This document shows positions 7,155 to 15,231 of a stretch of 32,186 bases of DNA, in pieces (within the stretch, counting starts at the first letter, position 1; each line of letters starts with the position of its first letter). The notes below the pieces were generated by a model that was given only the letters and a program-made list of their open reading frames with translations, made no database searches and had not been told where the DNA came from. The DNA comes from an uncultured Bacteroidales bacterium (GTDB lineage: Bacteria > Bacteroidota > Bacteroidia > Bacteroidales > UBA932). Position numbers and translations under genes: made by a program. The stretch covers positions 1 to 32,186 of the forward strand of contig CALVDP010000024.1 in the NCBI GenBank assembly GCA_944326315.1, given 5' to 3'.

Positions 7155-8367
7155 CCGGTTCATCCGGGATGTTCCTTACCGGCAGCCATGCTATGAGATA
7201 TCCTACGGCAGCCACGCTTAGTGCCGTTATGGCTACGTCTCGGAATGACAAAATGACTGGATATGCCTGGACAATGAAGTTTCCGGGCATTTTTATGAAG
7301 CCGAAATGCTGCTGCAGAAGGGACAGGGCTATGCCGGCCACAAGCCCGCACGCCAGTCCTGACAATGAGATCATCCATCCTTCAAGGACGAAAATATTCC
7401 GTATCGACTTTCTTTCCATGCCCATGCTCCTGAGTATGGATATGTCTCCGCGCTTCTCTATTATCAGCATGGTCAGGGATCCGAAGATATTGAAAGCCAC
7501 GATAATGACGATGAATATCAGTATGGCGAAGATTGCCAGCTTCTCATATTTCATCATCTTGTACAATGCCTTGTTCTGGGCAAATCTGTCGTTTACATTG
7601 AAGTCCGGCCCGAGCCGTTCGGAGATTCCCTTGACCAGCCCGGAAAATTCCTTCGGGGAACAGTCTTCCGTCACCCTGATTTCTACTCCGGACACTTCGT
7701 CTTGATATTCAAGCAGGTCCCTCATTACTTCAATGGGAACGATGATATATTTGCTGTCAATGTCGCTGTTGATGGAGAATATGCCGGAAGGCCATACGTC
7801 CACTGTTTCTATCGAGGCCGCAGGGTTTGCCATGGAGAAATTCCTTGACCTGGACGGAAAGTACAGTTCAAGCGGTGTCAGGAATTTCGGATTGGCTCCA
7901 AGCTGATAGGCAATCCCGCTTCCCATGACGGCAAGAGGCACGTCTCCGCGGTGAAGCGAGAATTCACCTGATCTTATGTGGTCCCTTACCGGGGATTCCT
8001 CTTCAGAGACCCAGTCCACGCCTTTGGCCGTTACCATGCCCTGTCTCCCGCCATAGTTCACGAAGATGTTCTCGGACAGTACGCAACTCATGTTCATGAC
8101 TGTCTCCTGGTCGTATATCCAGTCGAAAGTCTCTGCGTCAGGCACGAATACCTTGCCTTCGGCAGGCGATATGAGGATATCCGGGTCAAAGTCATTGAGC
8201 ATGTCCTTGACCAGGGCGTCGAAGCCGTTGTAGATTGAAAGTATGATGATAAGGGCCGCCGTTCCTATCGACATGCCGATAGCGCTGATTGCAGAGATGA
8301 TGTTTATCACATTGTGTGATTTCTTTGCAAACAGATATCTTGCGGCGAAAAAGAACGGCAGATTCAT
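7132..8367 (-). CDS. FtsX-like ABC transporter permease (LolC/LolE type)
   Basis: A 411-residue inner-membrane permease. It starts with the family signature FFFAARYLFAKKSHNVINII and a first membrane helix (about 22-48). A periplasmic MacB-like domain of about 220 residues follows, then three helices in the FtsX domain: about 272-300, 328-348 and 370-392. Proteins of this class work with a LolD-type ATPase to release lipoproteins from the inner membrane, but no ATPase gene is adjacent, so the role is inferred from the family. It lies 24 bp after rbfA and is likely cotranscribed with tyrS and rbfA. The C-terminal tail GLSQKDV and the stop codon are encoded by a copy of the dispersed hairpin repeat, so the original end of the protein may have been replaced. 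Confidence 0.9.
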   Translation of the reverse strand: MNLPFFFAARYLFAKKSHNVINIISAISAIGMSIGTAALIIILSIYNGFDALVKDMLNDFDPDILISPAEGKVFVPDAETFDWIYDQETVMNMSCVLSENIFVNYGGRQGMVTAKGVDWVSEEESPVRDHIRSGEFSLHRGDVPLAVMGSGIAYQLGANPKFLTPLELYFPSRSRNFSMANPAASIETVDVWPSGIFSINSDIDSKYIIVPIEVMRDLLEYQDEVSGVEIRVTEDCSPKEFSGLVKGISERLGPDFNVNDRFAQNKALYKMMKYEKLAIFAILIFIVIIVAFNIFGSLTMLIIEKRGDISILRSMGMERKSIRNIFVLEGWMISLSGLACGLVAGIALSLLQQHFGFIKMPGNFIVQAYPVILSFRDVAITALSVAAVGYLIAWLPVRNIPDEPGLSQKDV

Positions 8368-8391
8368 TCCTTTGGATTTGTTCCCGGCTGG

Positions 8392-8736
8392 CTATTTCTT
8401 CAGCAGTTCCTCGATATGTTCGACATAATCCAGGGAACTGTCAAGGAAAAATGATATTTCCGGGACTATTCTCAGCTGTTTGCCCATTCTGTTCCCGAGT
8501 TCGCCTCTTAAGGCGCGGACATTCTCATTCAAAAGCCCCATTACCTTCTCCGCTTTCTCCGACGGGAAAATGCTTACATAAATGTATGCTACCGACAGGT
8601 CAGGACTGATCCTGACTCCGCTGACTGTCACCATGGCCCCGTCAAAGGCGTCCATGCCCTTGATGCGTATGATTTCAGCGAAATTGCGCTGGAGCTCCTT
8701 GGCCACTTTCTGCTGTCTTGTGCTTTTCTCTTCCAT
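8392..8736 (-). CDS. rbfA: 30S ribosome-binding factor RbfA
   Basis: A 114-residue KH-fold protein that helps the late maturation of the 30S subunit (16S 5' end processing) and cold adaptation. The N-terminal helix RQQKVAKELQRNFAEII, the segment VTVSGVRISPDLSVAYIYVS, and the region LRGELGNRMGKQLRIVPEIS followed by FFLDSSLDY are characteristic of the family. Length is normal. The ATG at 8736 gives MEEKSTRQQK. It lies between tyrS (60 bp upstream) and the permease gene (24 bp downstream), all on the minus strand. Confidence 0.96.
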   Translation of the reverse strand: MEEKSTRQQKVAKELQRNFAEIIRIKGMDAFDGAMVTVSGVRISPDLSVAYIYVSIFPSEKAEKVMGLLNENVRALRGELGNRMGKQLRIVPEISFFLDSSLDYVEHIEELLKK

Positions 8737-8796
8737 AATCTCCTGTCCCGCTGCTGACCGATGGCGGGCCGCTGTCCCTGTAGGGCGGGAATGCGG

Positions 8797-10086
8797 CTAG
8801 CCTATCCTTATAATGAAATAATTCTTCTTGCCGCGCTGTGCCAATATATATTTGCCGCCGATAAGATGCTCTTCTCCTATGACGGCAGCGATGTCTGTCA
8901 CCTTGTCCTTGTTGATGCTTACTCCTCCGGCCTGTATCATCTTGCGGCATTCTCCTTTGGACGGGAATACCTGGGTCTCGACAGCAAGGAGATCGATTAT
9001 GTTGAGCGGCAGCTTTTCCTTGTCCAGACTGAATGTGGCCACTCCGTCGAATACCTGCAGGAATGTCTTTTCATCCAGGTGCTTCAGCGTCTCGGAGGTT
9101 GCGTTGCCGAACAGGACTTCGGATGCCTCCACAGCCCTGTCGTATTCCTCCTGCCCGTGTACCATCACGGTGATTTCCCTGGCCAGCAGCTTCTGGAGCG
9201 TCCTCAGATGCGGTGCCCTGGAATGTTCCTCGATGGCGGCATCGATCTCTTCTTTGCCGAGCATGGTGAATATCTTGATGTATCTTGCCGCGTCCTCATC
9301 CGATACATTAAGCCAGAACTGGTAGAACTGGTATGGGGAAGTCCTTTCCGGATCGAGCCAGATATTGCCTTTCTCCGTCTTGCCGAACTTCCCTCCGTCA
9401 GACTTGGTGATGAGTGGGCATGTGAGTGCAAATGCTTCCTTGCCAAGCATCCTGCGTATCAACTCTGATCCAGTGGTGATGTTCCCCCACTGGTCACTTC
9501 CTCCCATCTGGAGCGTACATCCTTTGTGCTCGTACAGATAGAGGAAATCATATCCCTGGAGAAGCTGGTATGAGAACTCCGTGAAAGACATGCCTTCGCG
9601 CGATTCCGATGACAGGCGTTTCTTGACAGAATCCTTGGCCATCATATAGTTGACTGTAATATGCTTGCCTATGTCTCTGGTGAAGTCCAGGAAAGAATAG
9701 CCCTTCATCCAGTCATAATTGTTGACAAGTTCGGCCTTGTTCGGGGCATCGGAATCAAAATCAAGGAATTTTGAAAGCTGGGCCTTGATGCAGGCGACAT
9801 TGTGTGCCAGGGTCTCTTCGTCCAGGAGGTTTCTTTCCTGAGACTTCATTGACGGGTCCCCGATCATTCCCGTAGCTCCTCCGACAAGTGCGAACGGCTT
9901 ATGCCCGCAGTTCTGGAAATGCTTGAGTATCATTACACTCACCAAGTGTCCTATATGCAGGGAATCCGCTGTCGGATCTATCCCGACATAGGCTGCTGTC
10001 GGGCCTTCCATCAGTTTCTCTTCAGTTCCCGGCATGATGTCCTGGATCATGCCTCTCCATCTGAGTTCCTCAACAAAATTCTTCAT
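8797..10086 (-). CDS. tyrS: Tyrosyl-tRNA synthetase
   Basis: Class I aminoacyl-tRNA synthetase that charges tRNA-Tyr in the cytoplasm. The 429-residue length is normal. It has the HIGH motif as HIGH (44-47, in [15 protein letters not shown]), the tyrosine-pocket segment [18 protein letters not shown] and [11 protein letters not shown], and the KMSKS equivalent KFGKT at 233-237. The C-terminus (about 365-429) is an S4-type RNA-binding domain, with [20 protein letters not shown] and [17 protein letters not shown]. It heads the tyrS-rbfA-permease run. No T-box leader or tRNA-like structure is seen upstream. Confidence 0.98.
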   Translation of the reverse strand: MKNFVEELRWRGMIQDIMPGTEEKLMEGPTAAYVGIDPTADSLHIGHLVSVMILKHFQNCGHKPFALVGGATGMIGDPSMKSQERNLLDEETLAHNVACIKAQLSKFLDFDSDAPNKAELVNNYDWMKGYSFLDFTRDIGKHITVNYMMAKDSVKKRLSSESREGMSFTEFSYQLLQGYDFLYLYEHKGCTLQMGGSDQWGNITTGSELIRRMLGKEAFALTCPLITKSDGGKFGKTEKGNIWLDPERTSPYQFYQFWLNVSDEDAARYIKIFTMLGKEEIDAAIEEHSRAPHLRTLQKLLAREITVMVHGQEEYDRAVEASEVLFGNATSETLKHLDEKTFLQVFDGVATFSLDKEKLPLNIIDLLAVETQVFPSKGECRKMIQAGGVSINKDKVTDIAAVIGEEHLIGGKYILAQRGKKNYFIIRIG

Positions 10087-10113
10087 TGTTCAATCTGTTC
10101 TTTTCACAAACTG

Positions 10114-10121
10114 CAAACTTA
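10114..10121 (-). promoter_or_regulatory. Candidate -7 promoter element for tyrS
   Basis: The minus strand reads TAAGTTTG, an exact TAnnTTTG match, 27 bp before the tyrS ATG. No good TTTG -33 box is visible at the usual 19-21 bp spacing, so this is tentative. Confidence 0.4.
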
Positions 10122-10203
10122 CACATAAATTTCCGGTTTCTACACTTGTCGGATAAAACAAAATGATTTTTTATGAAGAATATGCGCAATAATATTGTCG
10201 GAC

Positions 10204-10253
10204 GGTATCCGGCCGGTTACCTTCCTTACGTCGGATTCCCGCTTCTGCAGAAG
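10204..10253. terminator. Palindromes at the boundary between tyrS and the PUL
   Basis: Within the 176 bp between tyrS and the last PUL gene lie a near-perfect 18-nt palindrome at 10204-10221 (GGTATCCGGCCGGTTACC, one mismatch pair) and a perfect 12-nt one at 10242-10253 (CTTCTGCAGAAG). The second starts 10 bp past the stop of the upstream minus-strand gene. They may end the PUL transcript, but no T-run follows. Confidence 0.35.
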
Positions 10254-10262
10254 TAATGACGC

Positions 10263-12752
10263 TCATTTAAGGGCCTGCAGCCAGGCTGGAAGATATCCCA
10301 GCCTCCGCTGAAGCTGGGCTTCATACAGGGATTCCGGTGTGACTGGAGTGCCGTGGCTAATGTCCGCCTTCACCTGCGTCTGGTCGAATTCAGTATCGGC
10401 TCCGTGAAATCCCACAATGACCGGCGGCAGGAATTTCCAGTATCTGGAATTATAGTCCCACCAGATCCATGTCCCCGCATGGGAATTGTTTGTAGCATTG
10501 AAATTCCAGATGGTCAGGTCATCCAGGTGATTCGGCATCTGGTTGCTGTCACCTCCTGCCCTGAGCATGTTCCATCCTCCCTTGCAGCAGTCTATGAGAG
10601 TGGCCCTCGGTTGTGTCGCATGACATTCGAAATTGGCATCCGAACCCCATTCGTTTCTCCACAGGACGGCACCGATACTTTCCTTGGATACGCCGAAAGT
10701 ATGGTATTGTCCTGTCTGTACGGTACTTCCGCCAGATATTTCTTTGCCGGATTCCGCCAGGTCAAGACCGCAGGTGTAGTCGGTGCATGCGCCGATGAAC
10801 ACCCTCGACGACCCTTGTGATCTGATGGCTGCATGTCCCCTGTTGCCTTCGATCGCGACATCGTACACTGATACGTTGGCACTTGATATTATCGAGCATG
10901 CCTCGCTCACATTATCGAACCGTACACGCCTGATCCAGGAATTTGCGACCCTGGTCATGCTCACAGGCTTGTAGGCTCCGTCATCCTCCCACGAGGCGTG
11001 GTGGATGAACCCCTCCTTGGCATGCCCGGCGAAAGTCAGGTCTTCAATGCCTACGTTTTCATAGTGCTGGTATCTTACAATCGTCCAGTTCCAGTCCGCA
11101 TCGATGCTGTGCATCAAAGGTTCGTGGAAGGTCACTGTATTTCCGGATACAGACCTGACCCGGTGCAGGTCTTGTACGGATACGCCGTAGTCTCCTGCCA
11201 TGACCCATGACTGGTCCGCTTCATAAGGCTCCAGTTCCGATGCCACCACATCCTGAGAATTGTTTTTCAGGTAGAGACACACCAGATCGCCTGCCTGTAT
11301 CTGTCCCGTACCGCTTACAGTCACGGAAAACTCACCTTTGGACGAGTCCCCGGTCACTGTAGCAAGGACTGTCCCTGGCTGTATCCCGGTATTGTGCTTG
11401 AACTGTATCATGTCCGGAGACGAATACAGGACATCTGGATCATCCGGATAGTTTTTCCCGTCCATCGTGATGGTGGTCAGGTCTTTCCCGGCTCCTTTCA
11501 TGATTATGTCCCCGCTTCTGACCAGGATGGTAAAACTGAGGCGGCTGCCGTCAGTGGTGACGGAATCGTCATCTTCGGTATGGAGGATGAAATTCCCTTC
11601 CGGAAAATAAAGTACTGCTTTCGCCGAATTCTTGCTCGGGAAGGTAATCTGTGTCTTCGGATTACCTTTTTTCTCCGGAGTCCCGAAAATGTCTTCGAGC
11701 ATATTCAGGAATGCTTCTCTGTCGCTGAGCCCGTCGCTCCCGTCAGCCCCGTAGTCTTCGATATTGTAGACAGAATAGCCGTTGCTCGAAGAACAGGTTC
11801 CGTCAGCGTTTTCTGTGATGATTATTTCTTCAGGGGCAGATTCTCCGTGATTATAGCCGGCATACGAGAAATCGAGCAGCATATTGTTCTCGTTCTGGTC
11901 GAGGAAGTCCTGGTACGGGTCCCTTTCCGGCAGCCCTGGTACGGCTTCGGATGCGTCCATCTGCAGGCTTGCGCCTCCTCCGGCCATGATTTCCACATTT
12001 TCGAATGATTTCCTGATATGGCTGTTGTCGGACAATATTGCAGTAACGGTAAGATATGAATAGTTGCCCGGAAGGACTACGATATGGTATGGACCTTCGG
12101 CCATTTTACCGCCGTCTTTCCCTTCAAGTGTCACCCCGAGGTTCCCGCTTGTCCCGGGCGCCGATACCGCAGTATATTCGTCGTCCCCGGTATCTGCCGA
12201 GAATTTTCCTGCCAGCCTCTTGTCCGCTCTGATCTCTATACTCTGCACATCTGTTCCGTCGCCGAGACCCTTGACATTTACCTGTATGATACCGGCTACA
12301 TTCTTGAAATACAGGATATTCCCCGATGTTTTCGCGACCGACGGATTCAGCATGGTGTCAAATGACCCGTCCGTAGTGGAGTATTGCGTTGTGGGGAGGA
12401 CCGATGTCACTATTCCGTTTTCGCATTCTGTATCTTCCGAATACGGATAAACGGCAGTATATTCTTCATCCGGAACGGCATATCCGGAGAATTCGGCTGT
12501 ATTGGTCCCGGCGCCCGATATAAGGGAGAAACAGTTGTTCCCGCTGCCGTCAAATATGGATATGCAGTCGCCTTCTGTCCATAACACGTCTGTCCCGTCA
12601 ATAGTGGTCCGGGTGCCTGCATTGTCTTCTGCTCCGGTGGTGAATGTCATCAGGACCCGTTCTTTCCCGGACAAGGCCTCTTCTTCAACCTTGCATGCCA
12701 AGAATGCCGGAACAATGCCGGCCAGGATAACATATAATTCAAAATTTTTCAT
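10263..12752 (-). CDS. Lipoprotein with fimbrillin-like N-terminus and beta-helix (DUF4955-type) C-terminus
   Basis: An 829-residue predicted lipoprotein, with lipobox ending AFLAC (Cys20) followed by acidic residues that favour surface display. Residues about 30-265 look like a fimbrillin/Mfa-like domain: RVLMTFTTG, TRTTIDGTDVLWTEGDCISI and EEYTAVYPYS. From about residue 281 it shares a module of about 550 residues with the 872-residue protein two genes upstream. That module includes LLDFSYAGYNHGESAP, a pectate-lyase-like YNIEDYGADGSDGLSDREAF, several right-handed beta-helix turns, and the ending LYEAQLQRRLGYLPAWL. The C-terminal region fits what I recall as DUF4955. In this PUL a glycosaminoglycan-binding or lyase role is plausible (PL29 is a family to test), but no catalytic residues are proven. 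A 158-bp gap with a hairpin precedes it, so it may be expressed at a different level from the genes upstream. Confidence 0.75.
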   Translation of the reverse strand: MKNFELYVILAGIVPAFLACKVEEEALSGKERVLMTFTTGAEDNAGTRTTIDGTDVLWTEGDCISIFDGSGNNCFSLISGAGTNTAEFSGYAVPDEEYTAVYPYSEDTECENGIVTSVLPTTQYSTTDGSFDTMLNPSVAKTSGNILYFKNVAGIIQVNVKGLGDGTDVQSIEIRADKRLAGKFSADTGDDEYTAVSAPGTSGNLGVTLEGKDGGKMAEGPYHIVVLPGNYSYLTVTAILSDNSHIRKSFENVEIMAGGGASLQMDASEAVPGLPERDPYQDFLDQNENNMLLDFSYAGYNHGESAPEEIIITENADGTCSSSNGYSVYNIEDYGADGSDGLSDREAFLNMLEDIFGTPEKKGNPKTQITFPSKNSAKAVLYFPEGNFILHTEDDDSVTTDGSRLSFTILVRSGDIIMKGAGKDLTTITMDGKNYPDDPDVLYSSPDMIQFKHNTGIQPGTVLATVTGDSSKGEFSVTVSGTGQIQAGDLVCLYLKNNSQDVVASELEPYEADQSWVMAGDYGVSVQDLHRVRSVSGNTVTFHEPLMHSIDADWNWTIVRYQHYENVGIEDLTFAGHAKEGFIHHASWEDDGAYKPVSMTRVANSWIRRVRFDNVSEACSIISSANVSVYDVAIEGNRGHAAIRSQGSSRVFIGACTDYTCGLDLAESGKEISGGSTVQTGQYHTFGVSKESIGAVLWRNEWGSDANFECHATQPRATLIDCCKGGWNMLRAGGDSNQMPNHLDDLTIWNFNATNNSHAGTWIWWDYNSRYWKFLPPVIVGFHGADTEFDQTQVKADISHGTPVTPESLYEAQLQRRLGYLPAWLQALK

Positions 12753-12766
12753 AGTGTCTGTTTGGT

Positions 12767-12782
12767 GTCGGTATGTCGGTAT
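12767..12782. repeat. Tandem GTCGGTAT pair in a gene leader
   Basis: Two perfect adjacent copies of GTCGGTAT lie 15-30 bp upstream of the minus-strand start at 12752. On the coding strand this gives ATACCGACATACCGAC. Similar ACCGACA words occur upstream of the genes starting at 15195 and 23625, so it may be a shared regulatory or translational signal. Confidence 0.45.
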
Positions 12783-12828
12783 GACTGATTTCTACATACG
12801 TCTGTCCGTATCTGATAAAAAGGAAGGT

Positions 12829-12886
12829 GTGCTTTCGCAGAAAGACATTTGAGGGTGACCAAAATTTTGGCTCACCCTCAAACGTC
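12829..12886 (-). repeat. Dispersed hairpin repeat, copy 3
   Basis: In the minus-strand sense this reads GACGTTTGAGGGTGAGCC... paired with ...GGTCACCCTCAAATGTC (12844-12886). The stem is over 20 bp with one bulged base. It is followed by the small CTTTC-TGC-GAAAG hairpin, as in copy 1. It begins 24 bp after the stop of the gene ending at 12910. The one stem mismatch would be a G-U pair in the minus-strand transcript, the direction the flanking genes are read, which suggests an RNA-level role such as partial termination or 3'-end protection. Confidence 0.7.
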
Positions 12887-12909
12887 TGTACCGGTCCGTC
12901 CTGTCGCGG

Positions 12910-15195
12910 CTACTGTTGTGCGCCGTAGCTGTTGTAGGTCCTGTTCGGAATAAATGTTCCTGTAGCCAGTTCAAATGTTCCGCCTGAGAACGGATCATCA
13001 GAGATGATTTCAGGATTTTCCGCCTGGCCGTTTGCCGGAGTGTAGCCGCTGGAATAGAACAGGTTATATCCCTTTGTATTGGAGCCTTGGTAAACAATAT
13101 TGTCCGTGCAGTCCGTAGTCGCTGGATATCCTGCATTGTCCGCTGCCGTACCAAACAAGATGCTCAGGCTGTTTCCTCCGGCAGAGATCGTCTGGTTGTA
13201 GAACAGCAGATTGTTCTTGAAGGTAGCCTCTCCGATCGTCGATGCTACTATCATTGACGAATTTGTTGGAGCAGCGTTTACAAATGTATTGTTTTCAACG
13301 GTAATACTTTCTGCAGTCGTCTTGTTGCCAGTGTCTGTCGCTCCACTTAAAAGCCTGAATGCCAATGTGATGCCGGATTCGCAATAGAATACGTTGTTCC
13401 TGAATATGATTTCGGAGAAAACATTTTCCTGGCTTGCTGTATGTAGGATAAAGCGGTTTCCTCCGTCAGCGTATGTCTTTATTCTGCAATTTTCCATTAC
13501 GAATCTGTCCAGATATCTTGCTCCGGAGATACTGTAGAAATTCCCGTTGAACATAGTTATGTCGCAGTTGTCAAATACGAGTTCTCCGAATGCCCCGTGA
13601 GTAGCATAATTCTGGTTGACCGTAAACATGTAGTTTTTGAGCGAACTTCCAGGTACTATATTGATATTCTTGAGAATAAGTCTGGACTGTTCCCCGGATG
13701 ACGGCACGAGATATCTGGAGGCGTTTATGGTTATTGTAGGCCTTGAATCAGGGCTGTCTCCGATAATGATTGCATTTGTCATATTCCCGAGCTCCTCAAT
13801 CGTGCATTCCGGATCTACGAACAGGATCTGTCCATTGTTTGAAGATGTGAATTTGACGCTTCCGGTACAATGTACGATTGCACTTTCGTCAAACTGGCTC
13901 TTGTTGTATACCGTACCTCCTATGACGATGTCCGTCCCGGCCATGAATGCTTCATAGTAGTTGTCAATAGGTGTCTCTTCAGTAGTTGCCGTAGCCGACA
14001 CTATTTCTCCGTTGCCGTTTTCTCCTACAGGCAGGACATAAAGGGTATATGCCGTGACAGCCTCAAGATCGGAGAATGTTAAAGTGGTCTCTGTGCCGTC
14101 AGTCCATCCATCACTTTCTGCTGTAGGTGCGTCTTCACTTGCAAGCTGGTGGATATATTTCCATGAAGTGGTCATTTCGTTCGGAGTTACGGTGTATGTT
14201 ATGCTGGCATCAGTGACTTCGCCTGTCTCAATCGTAACTTCCGGCACTGTTACGATGACAACTTCCACTGTCATCTTGGCGAAGATGGAACGGTCGCTTG
14301 CCGCAGCCACGGCATGGAGCACTATGTCATTGTCGGAATCCGCACTGATCCTGGTATTCACGCCTGCCGCAGCATCTGCAGGAGCCTCGACAGTCAGAGT
14401 CGCCGTTATCTCTGTGTCCGGATCTGCTGCGTCCTCACCTTCGAGAGAGACATTCCATCCGTCCGGCTTGACAATGTATACGGTCTGTACGCCGCGCATC
14501 GTGACATCGAATGTCCGTGTGCTGCCCGGGCTGAACTGTACCGGATCTTCATCTGTTACAATCTGGCATACGAAGTCGGTAGAGACGGTAAACGTATAGG
14601 TGTTGCCGTCTGAAAGGGTAATGCTGAGCTCTCCTGTTTCCTCATTGTATGCTATGTCCTGGAAGAAGTCTCCTCCGTCGCCGACTGCCGGCACCGGAGT
14701 GGTCCCGTCGGTGTAGGTCACTGTCTCCCATGATTTTCCGTCATCGGTACTGATTTCCCAGTAACCTTCGTCACTGACCCTGAACTGCGGCACGGATGAC
14801 ACTTCCATTTCTTCCCCGCCTACTGTCGTGATCCTCTGGTATCCGTCACCATAGTCGACGATCCAGTATCCTTCTTCATCTACTGCGATCTGAGGAGTAT
14901 TTCCGATCTGTCCCTGCTTGATGGTGTATTCGTTCCCTTCGGACATGGTGAGGTATATTTCATCACCAGCATCGTTCGTGCTGATCTCTGTGATGAATAA
15001 CTGGTCATCGAACAGGGCGTTTACGGCATCGATATTGGCCTGAAGTCCCGATATCTGGCTTTCAATGGCGGAAACCTTGCCTTCAAGAGTATCCACCCTG
15101 TCTTCAAGTTCGCTCAGGTTCGTGCACGCAAGCAGTCCGGCTCCGCACACTAAAGCTGCAGCATAACTTATGATATTATTAAAGTGCAGTTTCAT
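12910..15195 (-). CDS. Lipoprotein with DUF4988-like N-terminus, Fn3-like domain and beta-helix C-terminus
   Basis: A 761-residue predicted lipoprotein with lipobox GLLAC (Cys24). A short coiled coil follows (LEDRVDTLEGKVSAIESQIS, about 30-60). Next is a beta-rich DUF4988-like region (about 62-205), with two repeats resembling GYWIVDYGDGYQ and GYWEISTDDGKSWE. Then come an all-beta segment (about 210-315), an Fn3-like domain (about 317-407, DASITYTVTP...TAYTLYVLPVGENG), and a parallel beta-helix (about 415-761). The helix rungs are RLILKNINIV, ELVFDNCDITMFNGNFYSIS, RFVMENCRIKTY and EIIFRNNVFYC. That C-terminus resembles the DUF4957/DUF5123 beta-helix class rather than the module of its two neighbours. 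It may bind or cleave polysaccharide at the cell surface; the activity is unknown. It follows the 872-residue gene by 36 bp. Confidence 0.75.
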   Translation of the reverse strand: MKLHFNNIISYAAALVCGAGLLACTNLSELEDRVDTLEGKVSAIESQISGLQANIDAVNALFDDQLFITEISTNDAGDEIYLTMSEGNEYTIKQGQIGNTPQIAVDEEGYWIVDYGDGYQRITTVGGEEMEVSSVPQFRVSDEGYWEISTDDGKSWETVTYTDGTTPVPAVGDGGDFFQDIAYNEETGELSITLSDGNTYTFTVSTDFVCQIVTDEDPVQFSPGSTRTFDVTMRGVQTVYIVKPDGWNVSLEGEDAADPDTEITATLTVEAPADAAAGVNTRISADSDNDIVLHAVAAASDRSIFAKMTVEVVIVTVPEVTIETGEVTDASITYTVTPNEMTTSWKYIHQLASEDAPTAESDGWTDGTETTLTFSDLEAVTAYTLYVLPVGENGNGEIVSATATTEETPIDNYYEAFMAGTDIVIGGTVYNKSQFDESAIVHCTGSVKFTSSNNGQILFVDPECTIEELGNMTNAIIIGDSPDSRPTITINASRYLVPSSGEQSRLILKNINIVPGSSLKNYMFTVNQNYATHGAFGELVFDNCDITMFNGNFYSISGARYLDRFVMENCRIKTYADGGNRFILHTASQENVFSEIIFRNNVFYCESGITLAFRLLSGATDTGNKTTAESITVENNTFVNAAPTNSSMIVASTIGEATFKNNLLFYNQTISAGGNSLSILFGTAADNAGYPATTDCTDNIVYQGSNTKGYNLFYSSGYTPANGQAENPEIISDDPFSGGTFELATGTFIPNRTYNSYGAQQ

Positions 15196-15231
15196 TGCTG
15201 TATATGTTTTAATTTTGTCGGTTATCGTTTG

